A stretch of 64,000 nt of DNA. Source: Heliocidaris tuberculata (taxonomy: Eukaryota > Echinodermata > Echinoidea > Camarodonta > Echinometridae). The notes below the pieces were generated by a model, which did no database searches, was not told the DNA's origin, and was given only the letters and a program-made list of their open reading frames with translations. The position numbers and the translations under genes were made by a program. Positions 12,401-26,412 of this stretch are shown piece by piece. The stretch is taken from contig CM046838.1 in the NCBI GenBank assembly GCA_025618425.1, positions 14,871,629 through 14,935,628 of the forward strand, in the 5' to 3' direction. Each line of letters begins with the position of its first letter. Position 1 is the first letter of the stretch.

Positions 12401-15400
12401 GGCTTTATCGTTGTGCTATTTTTACATCTCGCAATCCAAATGACAGAGTGAACAGAGAACGGTAAAGTCTGGGCATTGTCATAAAGAAAGAGGAAGGTAC
12501 AGATAATGGTAAAGTGTATATACAGGATCTTTATAGATTCTAACATGACTTGTGTTAACATATTTTGTATAGGTACAGAAATGTTGGTGTACTGATAGTA
12601 CCGAAGAAGGTATGGAAGTAGATAGCACAGACGGAGGTACATTAGTCATGGTACAGAAGCATTGATAAGAGAGGTAAAAGGAAATACTTGTACCTGTATA
12701 TGCAAGACCTCATTTGCAGTCTTTGGATCCATTTTCAATATGTTATTGCATTTACTAAATGTATGAACATGTATGTATGTTTATTATGCTTTGGAATACT
12801 CAAAGGTAATTTGTGTGGATCATTAATCTGAGGATTGGCATTTAATGGGAGATTGAAAGCATTAATCTTGTATCTCACCTTGATATATTATATGTTCTTA
12901 GGTAATGTTGGATTTTATTCATGCCACTGATTGGGTGCTACAAAAACTTTCAAAGGTTATTGGATACTGAATACACACCATTACTGCTTGGGATATGATC
13001 TCTAAATGTATATTTATGTACTGAAAATTTTCGAAGTGCTTTATGGCTAAAGTTTGGAGTTAGACGTCGTTGTATATTTCTATATTGTCTGTGCAATTCC
13101 AAGGCGACACATTTTTGAAAGTATTTTTAGCCAAGAGAAGTGTAGTTCAGTTGCTATGGCCATGTAGACCAGGTTTTCTGCTTATTTTGGGTGAACATAT
13201 TACATCAGTCTTATTATATTTGTATGGAATGTTCTGGCTCAAAAGTGACCCATATCTTGCACTGGCATTCATCTTGGTCAGTTTTGCTGAATGGTTATGC
13301 ATCTAGCTCATGGAGGGAGACCCTACTCCCTTAGTTATTTATATATATTGCTTATGTTGAGCCCATTCTTTAGTTCTGCCATTACTATAGAAGTATATGT
13401 ACAAAGTGTTTCTATGATTATGTATTCATACTATGCCAGAAAGAGGGAGGAAAGAAGAAAGTGATCACGCCCATATTGTTGTATTGTAGTTGGTCGCCCT
13501 TTAGCGACGAGTTCATTGTTCACATGTTAGTCGGCTATGTTCAGCCTAGATCTCTAACAAACAAGAGGGTTCACTTTGCATCCCCAATCCGATGTGTTAA
13601 ATTCTGTCCTTATTGGCGGTGGTGCGCAGTTACTTAAAGCTCATAGACAGTCTCGGTAGAAAAATTCATACTGGCAAGAAACTTATCTAACATAGTCACA
13701 TACTATTCTCCTATTATCATAAGACACATGTACGAGATTATTTAACATTCCATTCACGATTTCGAACAAATTTTAGTGTAAATATCTGTAAGAAACGCTT
13801 GGTAACGGCTTTTCACTGCCTCACGCTAAGACCATATCCACCCGAAAGTTCCCCGCACAATGAACCCAGCGTTTCGCACTATGTGTAGCGTATTCTATAC
13901 ACACAGCAGTCCTCATGTGAGTAGTGTGTGTGGCCGTTGTTTTAATTTACATTCCCTCTTTTTTGGGCCAGGGATTTTTATTACTTTTCACCTCTCATTC
14001 AATAAATATTTCACTTGAGGAGGAAAAAACTTCACAGCATCTTAGTTATGTTAGTACCCTGCTATTTATTAAGTAAAATCAAAGAAATCTCACGAAAAGT
14101 TTTTGAGGGCTTCCCAAAACTATCTGTTACCTTTAAAGCGCACAATTGCTGGTTCAACCATATTTCGCTCAAATTTCAAAAATTGTTAGGAATGTGAAAT
14201 TCGATCCATAATTTCTCACATGCTAGAGTAATTTATTTGGATCGATTTATATCAAATGGAAAGCGAAATTTTGGACTACAAGTGGGTCCAAGAAGGAAAT
14301 TGATCGACAAAGAATTTCGGAGATATCGCGTTCTCAAAAGTCGATGTTGGAGGGCAACGCGCATGAAACTCAAAAAAGGATCATAAAAAAACAAACTTTT
14401 GGAGATATTTCCTTGTGCGGGAAGTTTGGTCACGCAGGAAATATGGTCACACTACCATAACTGAAGCTGAAAAATTGGATTGCGAATTTCGAAGGAAAGA
14501 GATTAGATGGTGACTTTGGAATCCATTTTGTCATAATATTACGTTTTGTTTTCTCTAGATGTCTGATGTGGATAATAATAACAATACTGACTGGCTCTTA
14601 ATTTCGGGAGATACGACATATATTGCCCTCACTAGATATTCGTAATCCCCCTCAAATAAAATTTGTCTTCATTTTAATTATTCTTAGTTTGTCTTCAAAT
14701 TTGTATTTTGTATATATGTTAATTGATTTCTTTGTTACCAATTTCTACAACAGATTATATTCTTTTTTATGTTATTTCAATCTTGAAAAACATTGGTTAT
14801 GTACATAGTGAAGGCTGACAGGGCCGTTGTGGAAAGCAGTTCTGAAACTGCAAATGTTACCCTATTTAAATAAAACTGCAAATAAATAAATATACAAGGG
14901 GCAAGCGGTCTTTCCATTGGATTCATTCGTAGTTATATTAATTCGTCTGATGTCAATCGGACGCACCAATTCAAACGTTAAAAGCAAAACTCACTACAGA
15001 CTTCCCTGAAACTTACAAGACAATCGTAAAACTTTACTTGTATGTAAAAGTTGAGACAACAGGTAAATACATGTATTCAAATTTAGATTTATAGCGTTAT
15101 CGTCGAATAAGTCTTTTTTTCTACAGTGGAGTTACAAATAAATTATGTAGAAGGAAATATATCGATATGTACTCTTACTTTGGCATGTAGGAATGTCATT
15201 AGAGAATGTTCCATTGGCTAAGCAGTCCAGGGATGACATCCCATCAAGAGTGTAGCCAATATCACATGAGAAATCACATGTTGTATTGTACGCAACATTC
15301 TCTCCCTCCGTGCATGACGATGAAAGATTGGGTGGTTGCCGTGGTACGCTACAAGTCTCAACTGAACAGATACGTTGATACAAAGCGTAAATTTATAATG

Positions 15401-18400
15401 TTAATATTTGTACTGACTAACCGTTAAAGTTCAAATAAAAAGAAGCCTTTTTACTATCAGATGAGTCTCACTTAACATGTTGACAGCCCAATACACGTAG
15501 GCAAATATAGTAGAGTTGAAGAGGTAAATACGCTAATTCAAAAATGATGATTACAACTCATTTCAGGTATCTAATGGAGATCATGACCTAGAATCAAATT
15601 TTATTTTAGGATAAACCCTTACATGCCTCTTTAAATGATACTAACAAACTAAAGAAAGAAGCATAGGCATAATTGGTAGGCAGAATCTACAATGCTTTAA
15701 AAATTTGTACAAAGGAAGTTACCTTCACATGTCGGTAAATAATCAGAAATAGATCTGTTTGCCAGACATGATACTGACGGTGATCCAACAAGATTATATC
15801 CAACATCACATGAATATGAACAGCTTTCTGTGTAATTGATGGATAGCCCTCCATTGCAATTAGACGTCACAGGATATAGACGTGGTGGCAGCTCAGGAAT
15901 GGAGCAAGATACAACTGTTCACAATTAGAGAGTTAACATTTTGATAAGTATTTGGAAGCTTGCAAAAGAAAGATAATATTCTACAGAATTTAACGACTTC
16001 AGTTCATTATACACGTTCTTAAATCTCGAAACATTGCATGTTTTCTGAAATACGAAACACTAGTCCCAATCCGAAAGTTTTGTTGATGTATTTGCTGGTG
16101 CTCCGACATATGCTCAGGCGACATTTGCTCCAGTGAGAAAGCAAATAAGCGGTCTGGAACATGCAGGAGGAACAATGGCGTAACAGGATCATTCTAAAGC
16201 ATTTAGGAATGGTGTTTGTATTCACATGTTTTTCAGAATCATCAGTCTGGTGTATAACGTTCTTGAGAGTGCTTTTTTTTTTAAATAAAACGTTTCCTAC
16301 ACAGTGGGAAAAAAATGCAGAAGCTATCTTTAAAATGTCCACACTTTACCTCCTATCATTATCATGAATGTCACACATGCCGATATGATATGAGAATGAA
16401 AAATTGAGATATATTAGAATACAATGGATACACAACAATGGCTCAATTAATATAAATAAAAGGATGTTCTGAGTATTGGTGATATGCTTTATATATTTGA
16501 ATGAATAATGAAATGAAAACAGGAAAGAATATTCAGTTGAAATATATATTTTTAATTCTCTACAGATCACGCATGTAGTTCATTAAACTTCAATTTCAGC
16601 GAAAAAAGAAACCCACCTTCGCACGAAGGGAGAGGAGCTGACAAACTTCTATCCTCCAAACAAGTCACAAGCGAATCTCCAGTTAGATTGTAGCCGACAT
16701 CACAAACAAAATGACAGGTTGTGTTATAAGGTACACTACCTAGGCAGAGCAGAGGGGATGCTAGAAGATTGGGTGCTAACCGGGGTATCTCACAGGAAAC
16801 GACTGTAAGAAAACAATGTGTAATAGGTCAAAAAGCGACATATTACAATGCAACTATTTTTTTTTTAATATGTAAATTCATACTTTGGACACGTAGCAGC
16901 TATAAGAAAAGAGTACAACACATAAAACGCGGATATGATGATACACAGTATATCTCGTGATTTTCAGAAAATAATGTATCTTCCTCTTGTCTTATAGGAA
17001 CACCAAGTGACCTCCAGGAAACTACAAGTACAAGTACAACAGACCACTTCCCCCATATTGAGCAAACATGTCTTCCATGGACAATGACCACCAGCCCAAT
17101 TTTCCACCTTCTTAAAGAAGTATTCGTGTAAGGTACAAATAATTCCCCTGTTCTCGTGGTTCTAGTTTAATTGTTGGTTGTTCATGTGACAGTCATTCAT
17201 AAAAGTATCCTTTTGAAAGGCCTATCATTCTTACACACCACACAGTCATGATAATAAATCGTCCCCCCCCCCCCCCCCATCAACAATATACCATCAAAAT
17301 TACTTTTGAAAGACTAAAGGGGTACCTTGGCAAGTTGGTAAATCGGATGAAAGAAGTGCATCTTCTCCGCATGTTAACATAGCATTCCCAGTCAGGTTAT
17401 AACCCACATCACATCCAAAGATACAGCTTTCAGTATAGTTAATGTACGTTCTCTCCTCACATATGTTCTCCAGAGAGATTAGACCATCAGAGAAGGATGG
17501 TACATAGCACTGAAGAACTGGAAAATTCAAAGAACAAACCACCATAATAAGTAAAAAAAAAAAAAATAGATACTGAGGAAGTAAAACCCAAGAGTAAGCC
17601 GCCATAATAAGAAAAATAACAATAGATATTGAGAAAGTAAAATCAAAGAACAAGCCACCATAATAAAAAAAAAAACATAAATATAGATGAGAAATTGTAT
17701 TCTTTGAATGCCTTGCATGATTCAAAGTTTTTAAAACACCAAAATATTATATCGGATCTTTCGTGTAATTTGCTTAAGTTTTAAACAAATATTTCTGTAT
17801 TTCATTATACTTTTCTTTAATATATAAACAATTTACAATTTTCTTTATGCTGTATATAAACTTGCCCGGTATATAATAATTCATTTGAATAAAAGATTAT
17901 ATTACTTGCATTACAAAAAAAAAAAAATATTTGATATTTTAGCGAAATTTTCCCTACATTCTTGAACCCATTTCATGCTGTATTTTACAAGCAATCTTAT
18001 TTAAACCTAAATGAAAGTATCAACATTATATTGTGCAATGTCCATAACAGAACTGAACAATATTTCTCTACACTGTATATCAACTTTCCAGTTGTATAAT
18101 AATTCACTTAATAAAAAAATAATATTACTCACTTCCACAACTTGGTAGTACATCAGAGATTTCACCATCTTCTTGACATGTTACTGTGTTGATACCGGTT
18201 AAGTTGTATCCCACTTGACATTGATACGAACAGGAGGTATTGTATGTGATCTGCCCGCCTTCCGTACAGTTATTAGTATCGGATGTAGAGTACAGGAAAG
18301 ACGGGAACATTGCAGGTAGTGGACACGTCACAACTGTAAAGATGAATGTCTTTATATAATTTTACTTGAAGAAAGGTAATGAACAAAAGGGCACACTGCT

Positions 18401-18650
18401 CAAACTATAACTTTGACAATATGTGTTTGTATCAAGCACTTGGTTAAATAAGAAATATATTCTTTGTAGTTCTTGCGCTGTCCTAAACTGTTTCCGATCA
18501 CAGTCAATTCAATGGCTCTCCTAAGGAAACCCCGATGCCAAATAATTTATTGGATCTACTAACTTAATCTAATAGTTGGGGGTTTTTTCTTGTTGTTTTT
18601 TTTTTTTGGGGGGGGGAGGGTTGTTTTTTTGTTTGTTTTGTTTTTGTTTG

Positions 18651-18682
<32 letters not shown>

Positions 18683-21600
18683 TCGATAGCGCGCGCCCGG
18701 TGGCAGCCCGCCGACAGAGCTCTTAAAGTGATTTGGTAACTTTATAGAGGCTTGATAAAATCTGAGCTGCCTGGCATTACATGCTATCAGTGTATGTAAT
18801 ATGGTGTAAAAATGAAGCCCGGGGGGGGGGGGGGGGAGGGAAGCACTTCAAAATCATCATGTGCTTCACAAAAGTAAACATATGCAAGTGACCGGAAATG
18901 CCAGACTCATTTTCCCCCACAGACTCAGTGTTAGACTAAAGCGTATGGCCATACGCTTTCGTAAATGGGAGTATTCAGTAATATATATCTTAATAATATC
19001 ATTATATATTTGAAAACCTTTCTATTCCTGGCTATTTATTTATCCTTCTGAACATCATTAAACAAGACAGATATCAAAATTCAACAATTTATTAAATCAA
19101 GCCTCCATAAAGTTACCGAATTCCTTTAATTTGCGGTATATATTTTGCTATTTCTAATCTTTTATTGATTGTGATTTGTATTCTATTCATGAATGTCTGT
19201 CTTCAAGCACTTGTAGGACAAATTTGAAAGATTTTTACAGTCTACTTTTTGTGTATTTAGAGCATATTTACTTTTGCTGAACTGTCTATTGGTCTAGTAT
19301 ATGCATGTACAGCCATTTTTTGTTTTGCCTATAGACCATACTGTACTTGTTTGGGTCACTTTTACTATCACAATGATACTCATTCAGGAGCGTTTTTGAA
19401 AGTGGGGGGCTGATCTGATTTCACTCATTGATGCACTGTAAATTCAGTTTAAGCAGTGGGGGGTATGATTGCAACATTGAGGGGAAATTTCCAAAGTTTA
19501 GGGCTATTTCTGGAAGAAAGGGGCACCTACAACGGGAAAAATAATCTCTAAACATTGTCATATATACCCGACATTGTAATTACATTTATAAGGATTTCAA
19601 TTATGTTTCTCTCTCACATGCTCTGATATAATCTACTTAAGCATCAAAGTTTGAAGTTGGGTTCGATGACCTACATATTAATGTGCGAGCGAGCGAAGCG
19701 AGCAATTTTTTAAAGATCTGTGAGGCTGCATGGTGATCAGCAACATCTTATAAGGAGAAAAAAAAGTTCTGAAAGGTGTTTAAACACAGTCTCGGCATGA
19801 GAGACTGAAAAGACCTCTAATAAGTAACATAACTATATCAAATATAAATGTGAGCGAGCGTAGCGAGCAAGCCTTGACGAAATTAAAGTAAAGTTGCTCT
19901 AAATCGCTATAAATTAGGGGCACAAATTATGGAGCAAGAAAAAAGATAAGAAGAACGATAATAGCACTTATCAAAAAAGAAAAGGAGCAGGAATGTGTCA
20001 TATTAAGAGCAATTATCAGAGGATGAAACATGTGGTATTTGTCGCACATGAATATTGGCACTTTATACCAGAGGTAAAAGGGGAACTAATTATGAGAATG
20101 GAAAAGGGATTTTTTTTTTTTTTTTTTTTTTTATAAAGGAAGAGGGGCTCTTATCAGAAGGAATTGTACTTTTTAGAAAGAAAAGCCCGTTTCAAAATGA
20201 ATTAAGGAAAACTTATCAGAGGTGTAAAGGGACACTCATCAGAGATGTCATGTGTCATTTAACAGAAGACGGAAAGGGCACTTGTCGAATTAGAACGGGC
20301 ACCTCTCTAATTTGAATAGAGGATATGGCCACAGGTAAAGAGGCACTTATCAGACAGAAAGGGGGTAATTCTTGTATCTGAAAAGTGAGAATGGAAAAAA
20401 GGCAGTTACTGAAAGAGATTAATAGGTACATTTGATGCAAATGATTTAAAAGGGAATTGTCGAAGGAAAGATTTTATTAGGAGTTTTATGAGAGATGAAA
20501 AGGGAAGAGGCTCGTTTATAAAAAAAAATGTAAAAAGGGAGCACTTATCAGAAAGAATAGGAGCAATTATAAGATTGGACAAAGGGAACGTATTATAATA
20601 TAAAGGATACTTATAAATGGGGAAGGGGCACTTCTTACTAAGGAAAAGGGACAGTTGTCAAGGAAGAAGGGGCACCTCTCAGATTTTAATAGGCCTCTGG
20701 CAATTATCAATGGTAATAAAATCAAATTTTAAGATTGTGGAACGGGCAGGAATATAAAGGAAAGGGAGCACTTATCTAAAGTAATCTATGTAAAAGGGGG
20801 AACTTCTAGGATACCCAAATTCCTGAAATACTGGGGACACTGTACCCCATCCCCCCACCCCACAGCGCCTGATTTTAAATCCTAAAATTTCTCTAAAGAG
20901 TTGATGCGTCATTCTGAATCCTGAAAGAAGACTCATGAACTTGTAAAAGATGTGATAGATAGACTGTCATTGTAGATAATGCTGTACAGTCCCAAGAAGT
21001 CACGTGAAAATATCTGAGCTTGTTTTCTACACATTGTTTATAATACCATGCTTTATTAGGCCTAGATTTTGCATTAACTGTGCATTAAAGAGGTGGGGAT
21101 GTATTGCCCATTTGTACCAATGGAAAACATGTTAATAATGGACATGGATGAGAGATTTTGATGTATAAAATCGGAAATATGGGGACATTCAAATCATATC
21201 TTTAGCATTTTATCTGCATTTTATAGGAATTCTCACTATAATAACAGTCTTTTATAGTAATTTTATCATTTTTATCAATCACTAGAAATTATTTCTTCCT
21301 TGAAAATTAGGGGGATTTTTTTTTAACGTGTCTACTCAAAAAAGTGGGCCCCCCCCCCCCGGTTCCCATGCCATTGAAACTGAATGTCTTTGTATTTTTT
21401 GTGCTTCTTTTGTGTAGTAGCACTCAGCTATCACAGACTTATTGCTGTATGAGATCGGGCTACTCTCTGCAACTCAATGTCAGTGTTTCTGTACAATCAA
21501 AGGGAAAGTACAAGTCCCATACAGTACTGTTCCAATTTTGTATCAACCTATCATGTCAAATTGTTTATTTGTGGGGACAATAATCCAAATCCAGGTCTAT

Positions 21601-24600
21601 CTAGCGTTGTCTCTGCTTAGACTTCGGATATTCATAGGGTTCAATAAACTAGTGAATTTCTTCACTCAATAAATTCTGGCAATAAATCTGAAAAATGGCG
21701 CGAGGAAAACACCGTGGCCTGGAGGAGGATTTTGTCCCTAGGTATCGGGCGAGGGCCGAAGACACATCGGGGTAAAAGTGGTAGCCGTGGGGGATTCAGA
21801 GATCATCTTAGACTATGTACGATTAATGCACGCTCCCTCAGCAACAAATCAACCATCTTTCAAGATTTTGTTACAGATAATAAATTTGACATAGTTGCTA
21901 TCAGTGAGACATGGCTTTCTCCATCGGATGATGCCGTCATCGCAGACCTCAATCCCCCTGGTTTTGTTTTTCTGCACCACCCCACAGTCTCCAGGCGTGG
22001 AGGAGGTGTCGGGTTCTTGTACAGGGATAATCTCTCTGTGGTTATTAACCAATCAGTCAACTATATAACTTTCGAATCTATGTCAGCCGTTGTCACAAAT
22101 AACAGGACTAGTCCCGAGATCTTAGTCATTTGTAGACTACCAGGTTATCAATCTTTTTCACTAATCACTAATGAATTGGATAAGTTATCTCCCCTTGTTA
22201 TAACAGGAGATCTTAATATACATTTAGACAACAGTCATGCCAACATACCCAAAGGTTCAACGACCTCGTCAATGGCCATGGACTTCGCCAGTTGGTGACT
22301 ACGCCTACGCCCGATCATGGCCATACTCGCGACGCCATTCTAATTTGGAACTCCGATAGACTGTTGTATTCTCACCTATGTGTTATACCCGATATCTCTG
22401 ACCACTCTCCTATCACCTGTTTACTAACATTTCGACAAGCCCAAACGGAAAGTTGGAACTTTCTCTTCTTGTAATATAAAGAGCATCAACAGGACTGATT
22501 TTGCCAACGATGTTAACAGCCGCAGCATCATGGCTTAAGCAACGGAAAGCATCGTTGATGCTGTCAATACAACCCAGAACTCAGCAGGTTACTGGACTCT
22601 CATGCACCAGCCAGATCTCGTAAAGTGAGATCTCACCAGGACAGTCCTTGGTATAACTCTGACATCTCTGACAAAGAAGGAGCGACAGAGACTTGAGAGG
22701 AAATTGCGCAACAACGAGAAGCTCCAAGTAGACCGTGAGTTGTTATGTGCTCAGAGAGACCGGTTGAACTACCTTGTATCCAAGGCTAAACGTTCACATC
22801 ACACCAGACTCATCGAAGACTGTGGACATGATCACAAGAAACTCTTCACTGTCGCCAATCGACTTTTGAACCGCAGTCTGTTCCATTACCTACACATATT
22901 GATGGCAGTTCCATGGCTTACACATTTATTGAGTTCTTCCAGTTAAAAGTTCAAAAAATCCGAGATAGTCTCAATCTAAATGTTGTACCACTCGAACCTG
23001 TCACCTCTTCTACACTGGAGATCTTTCATTGTACCACTGCGGAATAAATCTTTTCTTCTTCATAAATTGCCTCCTAAATCTTTTCCATCGGATCCAGTAC
23101 CTACCATTCTTGTAAAAGAATTCGCATCCACATTTGCTGCAATTATTTCTCAAATGGTTAATCTCAGCATAGATCAAGCCACTGTGCCCTTAGTCTTGTT
23201 CGCCGTTTATAGAAGAAACCTTCTTTGGATCATGAATCCCTGACAAATTATCGTCCTGTTTGCAATCTTCCATTTCTGTTTAAGATTATAGAGAGAGGTG
23301 TCTTTTCTAGACTCTCAGATTATTTGCAGGAACATAATTTATTTGACCCATTACAGTCGGCTTACCGCTATCATCAAAGTGTCGAGACCCTACTCATTAA
23401 TGTTTCCAGTTTTATATTACGAGAAATGGACCGTGGATCCGTCACGGCCATGGTCCTTTTAGAATGGTTCAAATCATATCTGTCCTTTTGAATGGTTTCA
23501 CATCCTCTGCCAGGCCGCTAGGCTGGGGAGTCCCCCAAGGGTCTGTTGGCGGGCCCACCTTATTTTCAAGCTATTTTACCGGTCTTCGAAATATTTTTCA
23601 ACGTCACTCTGTTCATTATCATTTATATACCGATGACATACAACTTTTTGTTTCTTTTCCGCCACATCAAATTCAAGCTTTCCAAACCTTGCGCAATTTA
23701 GAAAATTGCATCTCTGATATTGATGCTTGGATGAAATCAAATTCTTTGCTGTTAAACCATAGTAAAAGGGACTTCATGCTTTTCGGTTGCAAATCTCAAC
23801 TGAGCAAATTAGATATAGATTCCATTTCTATTTCTGGTAATGACATTTCTTTGTCTAACTCCTGTCGCAATCTTTTCGTTATGCTTGATTTTCAATTGTC
23901 TTTGTCGAATCAAATTACTAGCATTTGCAAATCAGTTCGCTATCAATTACGCAATATTGGCTTCATCCGAAAATATCTCACTCGTTCTGCTACAGAGAAA
24001 CTTAATTGTCCACTCGCTCATTTCCTCACGTCTTGATTTCGGTAACGGCCTACTCTACAGCTTACCAAATTCACAAAAGCTGCACGCATTGTTTCTCTGT
24101 CAAACAAACACAGTAACATTACCCCTATCTTACAAAATCTCCATTGGTTGCCCGTAAAGGAACGTATAATTTGTTTTAATCCTTCTTCTGGTCTATCACA
24201 TTATTAACGGAACAGCCCCTGAATATAACAAGTCTTTGTTACGTCAATATTAACCCACACGAACCCTACGATCCTCAAACTCTGGTCCCGCTTTCTAAGA
24301 AATTTTGGGGGAACGAGCTTTTGCTTATGCCGGACCAGCCCTGTGGAATTCACTTCCACAGGAGCTGAAGAACTCCATCTCCTTTAAGGGCAACCTAAAA
24401 TCCCATTTGTTCAATCTTGCGTTTTTTGGACAGGTATTTTATCTTGTTATTCATTCTCTTGTTATGTTTGTATAATTTTCTTTATGTTTTAATCAAAATG
24501 GATGATTGCGCTATAGAAATATTATGTATTATTATGTATTATTATTATAGTGTATGCAAAATGGAAAAGGTTATTGTCATTTCATACCAATTTAAGATTA

Positions 24601-26380
24601 AATCGAAGGCAAGTGCGTTTTATGCTCGTTCGGGATGATATAAAGTCATTGCCTAAAAACTTATGTATATAGGACAGAGAATCTGCAGAAAAGGAAAACC
24701 TCCTGAGAGCCAGAACGAGTACTGTCATGAGAGGTATAAGTAATCATACCCTATTATGCATATAAGGATGTGAAGGTTACTATGGTTCAAGTTGTAACAA
24801 CTTATAACAAAATAATTTCTCAGTTTTGCCATCATATTGATAGAATGTAGTATAATCATGCTATATTCCCCCCCCCCCCCCCCCCAGTTCTTACGTTCAC
24901 AAGTTGGTAAACTGTCCGAAAGTCCATCGGGCAGGCAGGAGATATTTTCATTTCCTACTAGATTATAACCGAGTTCACATCCCAATTGACAAGTTGTGTT
25001 GACAGTAATGTTACTTCCTTCAAGGCACTGTTCTTCAGGAGGAATATCAAATTCTTCATTTGACGATGATAGCGACACGAGATGGTTGGATGGAAATAAT
25101 GTCAGATTACAGGTTATTGCTGTAAGCAAAAAAGAAGGATGAGAAATATTACTCATTCCAGTCCCATTGGTTTTGAAAATGAATAATGAATGAAATATAA
25201 AATCCCATCAGGATAGAAAGAAAGTCTATCAGATAGGTGACGCTTTTGCAAGGCAAATCTTGTTTAACTTTCATCTTGTTCATAGTAGCATTGCCAGCGG
25301 TCATGTTAACAGATTACAGATAGTGTTTGCTTTAAAAGACTTCAAACTAATTTCACTATAATTTTCCATTTCATGCATCACAATCACATTGAATAGCGAC
25401 AAAATGCTACCGAGATGTGCTGAAACTTTCTATTTACCAAAGGAAATTTAACTGGTTCGTAAAAATAAAACACAACATACTATTAAAAGATATGAAACAA
25501 GTCCGTGATAAATATGTTAACATCATAAACTGCCTAAGATGCGTTTAATATAAATGTAAATATGGATCGAATGCTATAATGATTTTCTCAAAAGGTGGAG
25601 CTTGTTGCGTATTGATCAAAGGACAGAAGAGAGAAGACATTGATTTAACTATTACTTACGAAAAAGTGACACAGTGAAGCTGCAGTTGTAATCTGGATGA
25701 TCAGTAATGGAGAGTCTGCCACTTGATATGGATGGAACATTCAAGTTTACAAAGGCTGTGTTTGCCTCCGGAATATACAAAACTGTTTCTTCTCCTACCA
25801 CAATCTCCAGGGTATAGAGGGAAAATGATTGTTTTGGAAGTATCCAAATCAAAAGTAGCATGGAAACTGGCGCGTACTGAATAATATCGTCACATAGCGG
25901 CTCTGTTAAATCTGCAGATATAGATGGAAACAACAACAAAAAAAATCACATTCAAAATGTTTATCACATCTGTTTAAAAAACATACAAAATACCCTCGAA
26001 CATATCCTCGCCAAACTAGAATCAGTGGCTTAACATGGGCCCACCAAATTGAAGGGGCATCGGTCTGAATGCAATGCATATTTACACGCCACTGCCGAGA
26101 CGCTACGTACTGCCTTCGTCAAACGATATTCAAAAGCAAATGAAAGGCATTGAAGTAGCAAAATCATGTACCGTACTGGTTCACTGATCCTTTAATACGG
26201 CTGGAATACACATTTGTGATACATTCCTACATTTTTTTAAAACTTTTGTCAATCTTTAAATCTGGAGATTATATTTGTTTGTTTTTTCCTTTTCTTTTTA
26301 AAATTTATTCATCATATGCATATATGAACATGTGAACAGAGTATAACTCAATCGCATATTGAACGCGTTAAGGAGTGGGG

Positions 26381-26412
<32 letters not shown>

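Larger units (their letters stand above)
21694..24560 (+). mobile_element. Decayed L2/CR1-like LINE
   Basis: Endonuclease, reverse transcriptase and C-terminal region appear in order on the plus strand, but in many frames. The 3' end has a GCGCTATAGAAAT block followed by TATTATTATG repeats (about 24505-24550), typical of CR1/L2 tails. It lies in the intron between CCP exons 1 and 2, antisense to the host gene. Confidence 0.85.

Noticed and set aside
12140..12451. 103-codon hydrophobic plus-strand frame resembling a membrane protein
   Set aside because: T-rich DNA gives hydrophobic translations in any frame; no conserved motif, no splice or promoter context, overlapping frames in both strands.
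17300..17725. 141-codon minus-strand frame as one protein
   Set aside because: Only its last 64 codons are the CCP exon; the upstream part is translated intron across A-runs, and a good acceptor precedes the CCP part.
18585..18682. G/T tract as a quadruplex or telomere-like element
   Set aside because: The G-runs are not arranged as regular telomeric repeats; it looks like ordinary low-complexity sequence.
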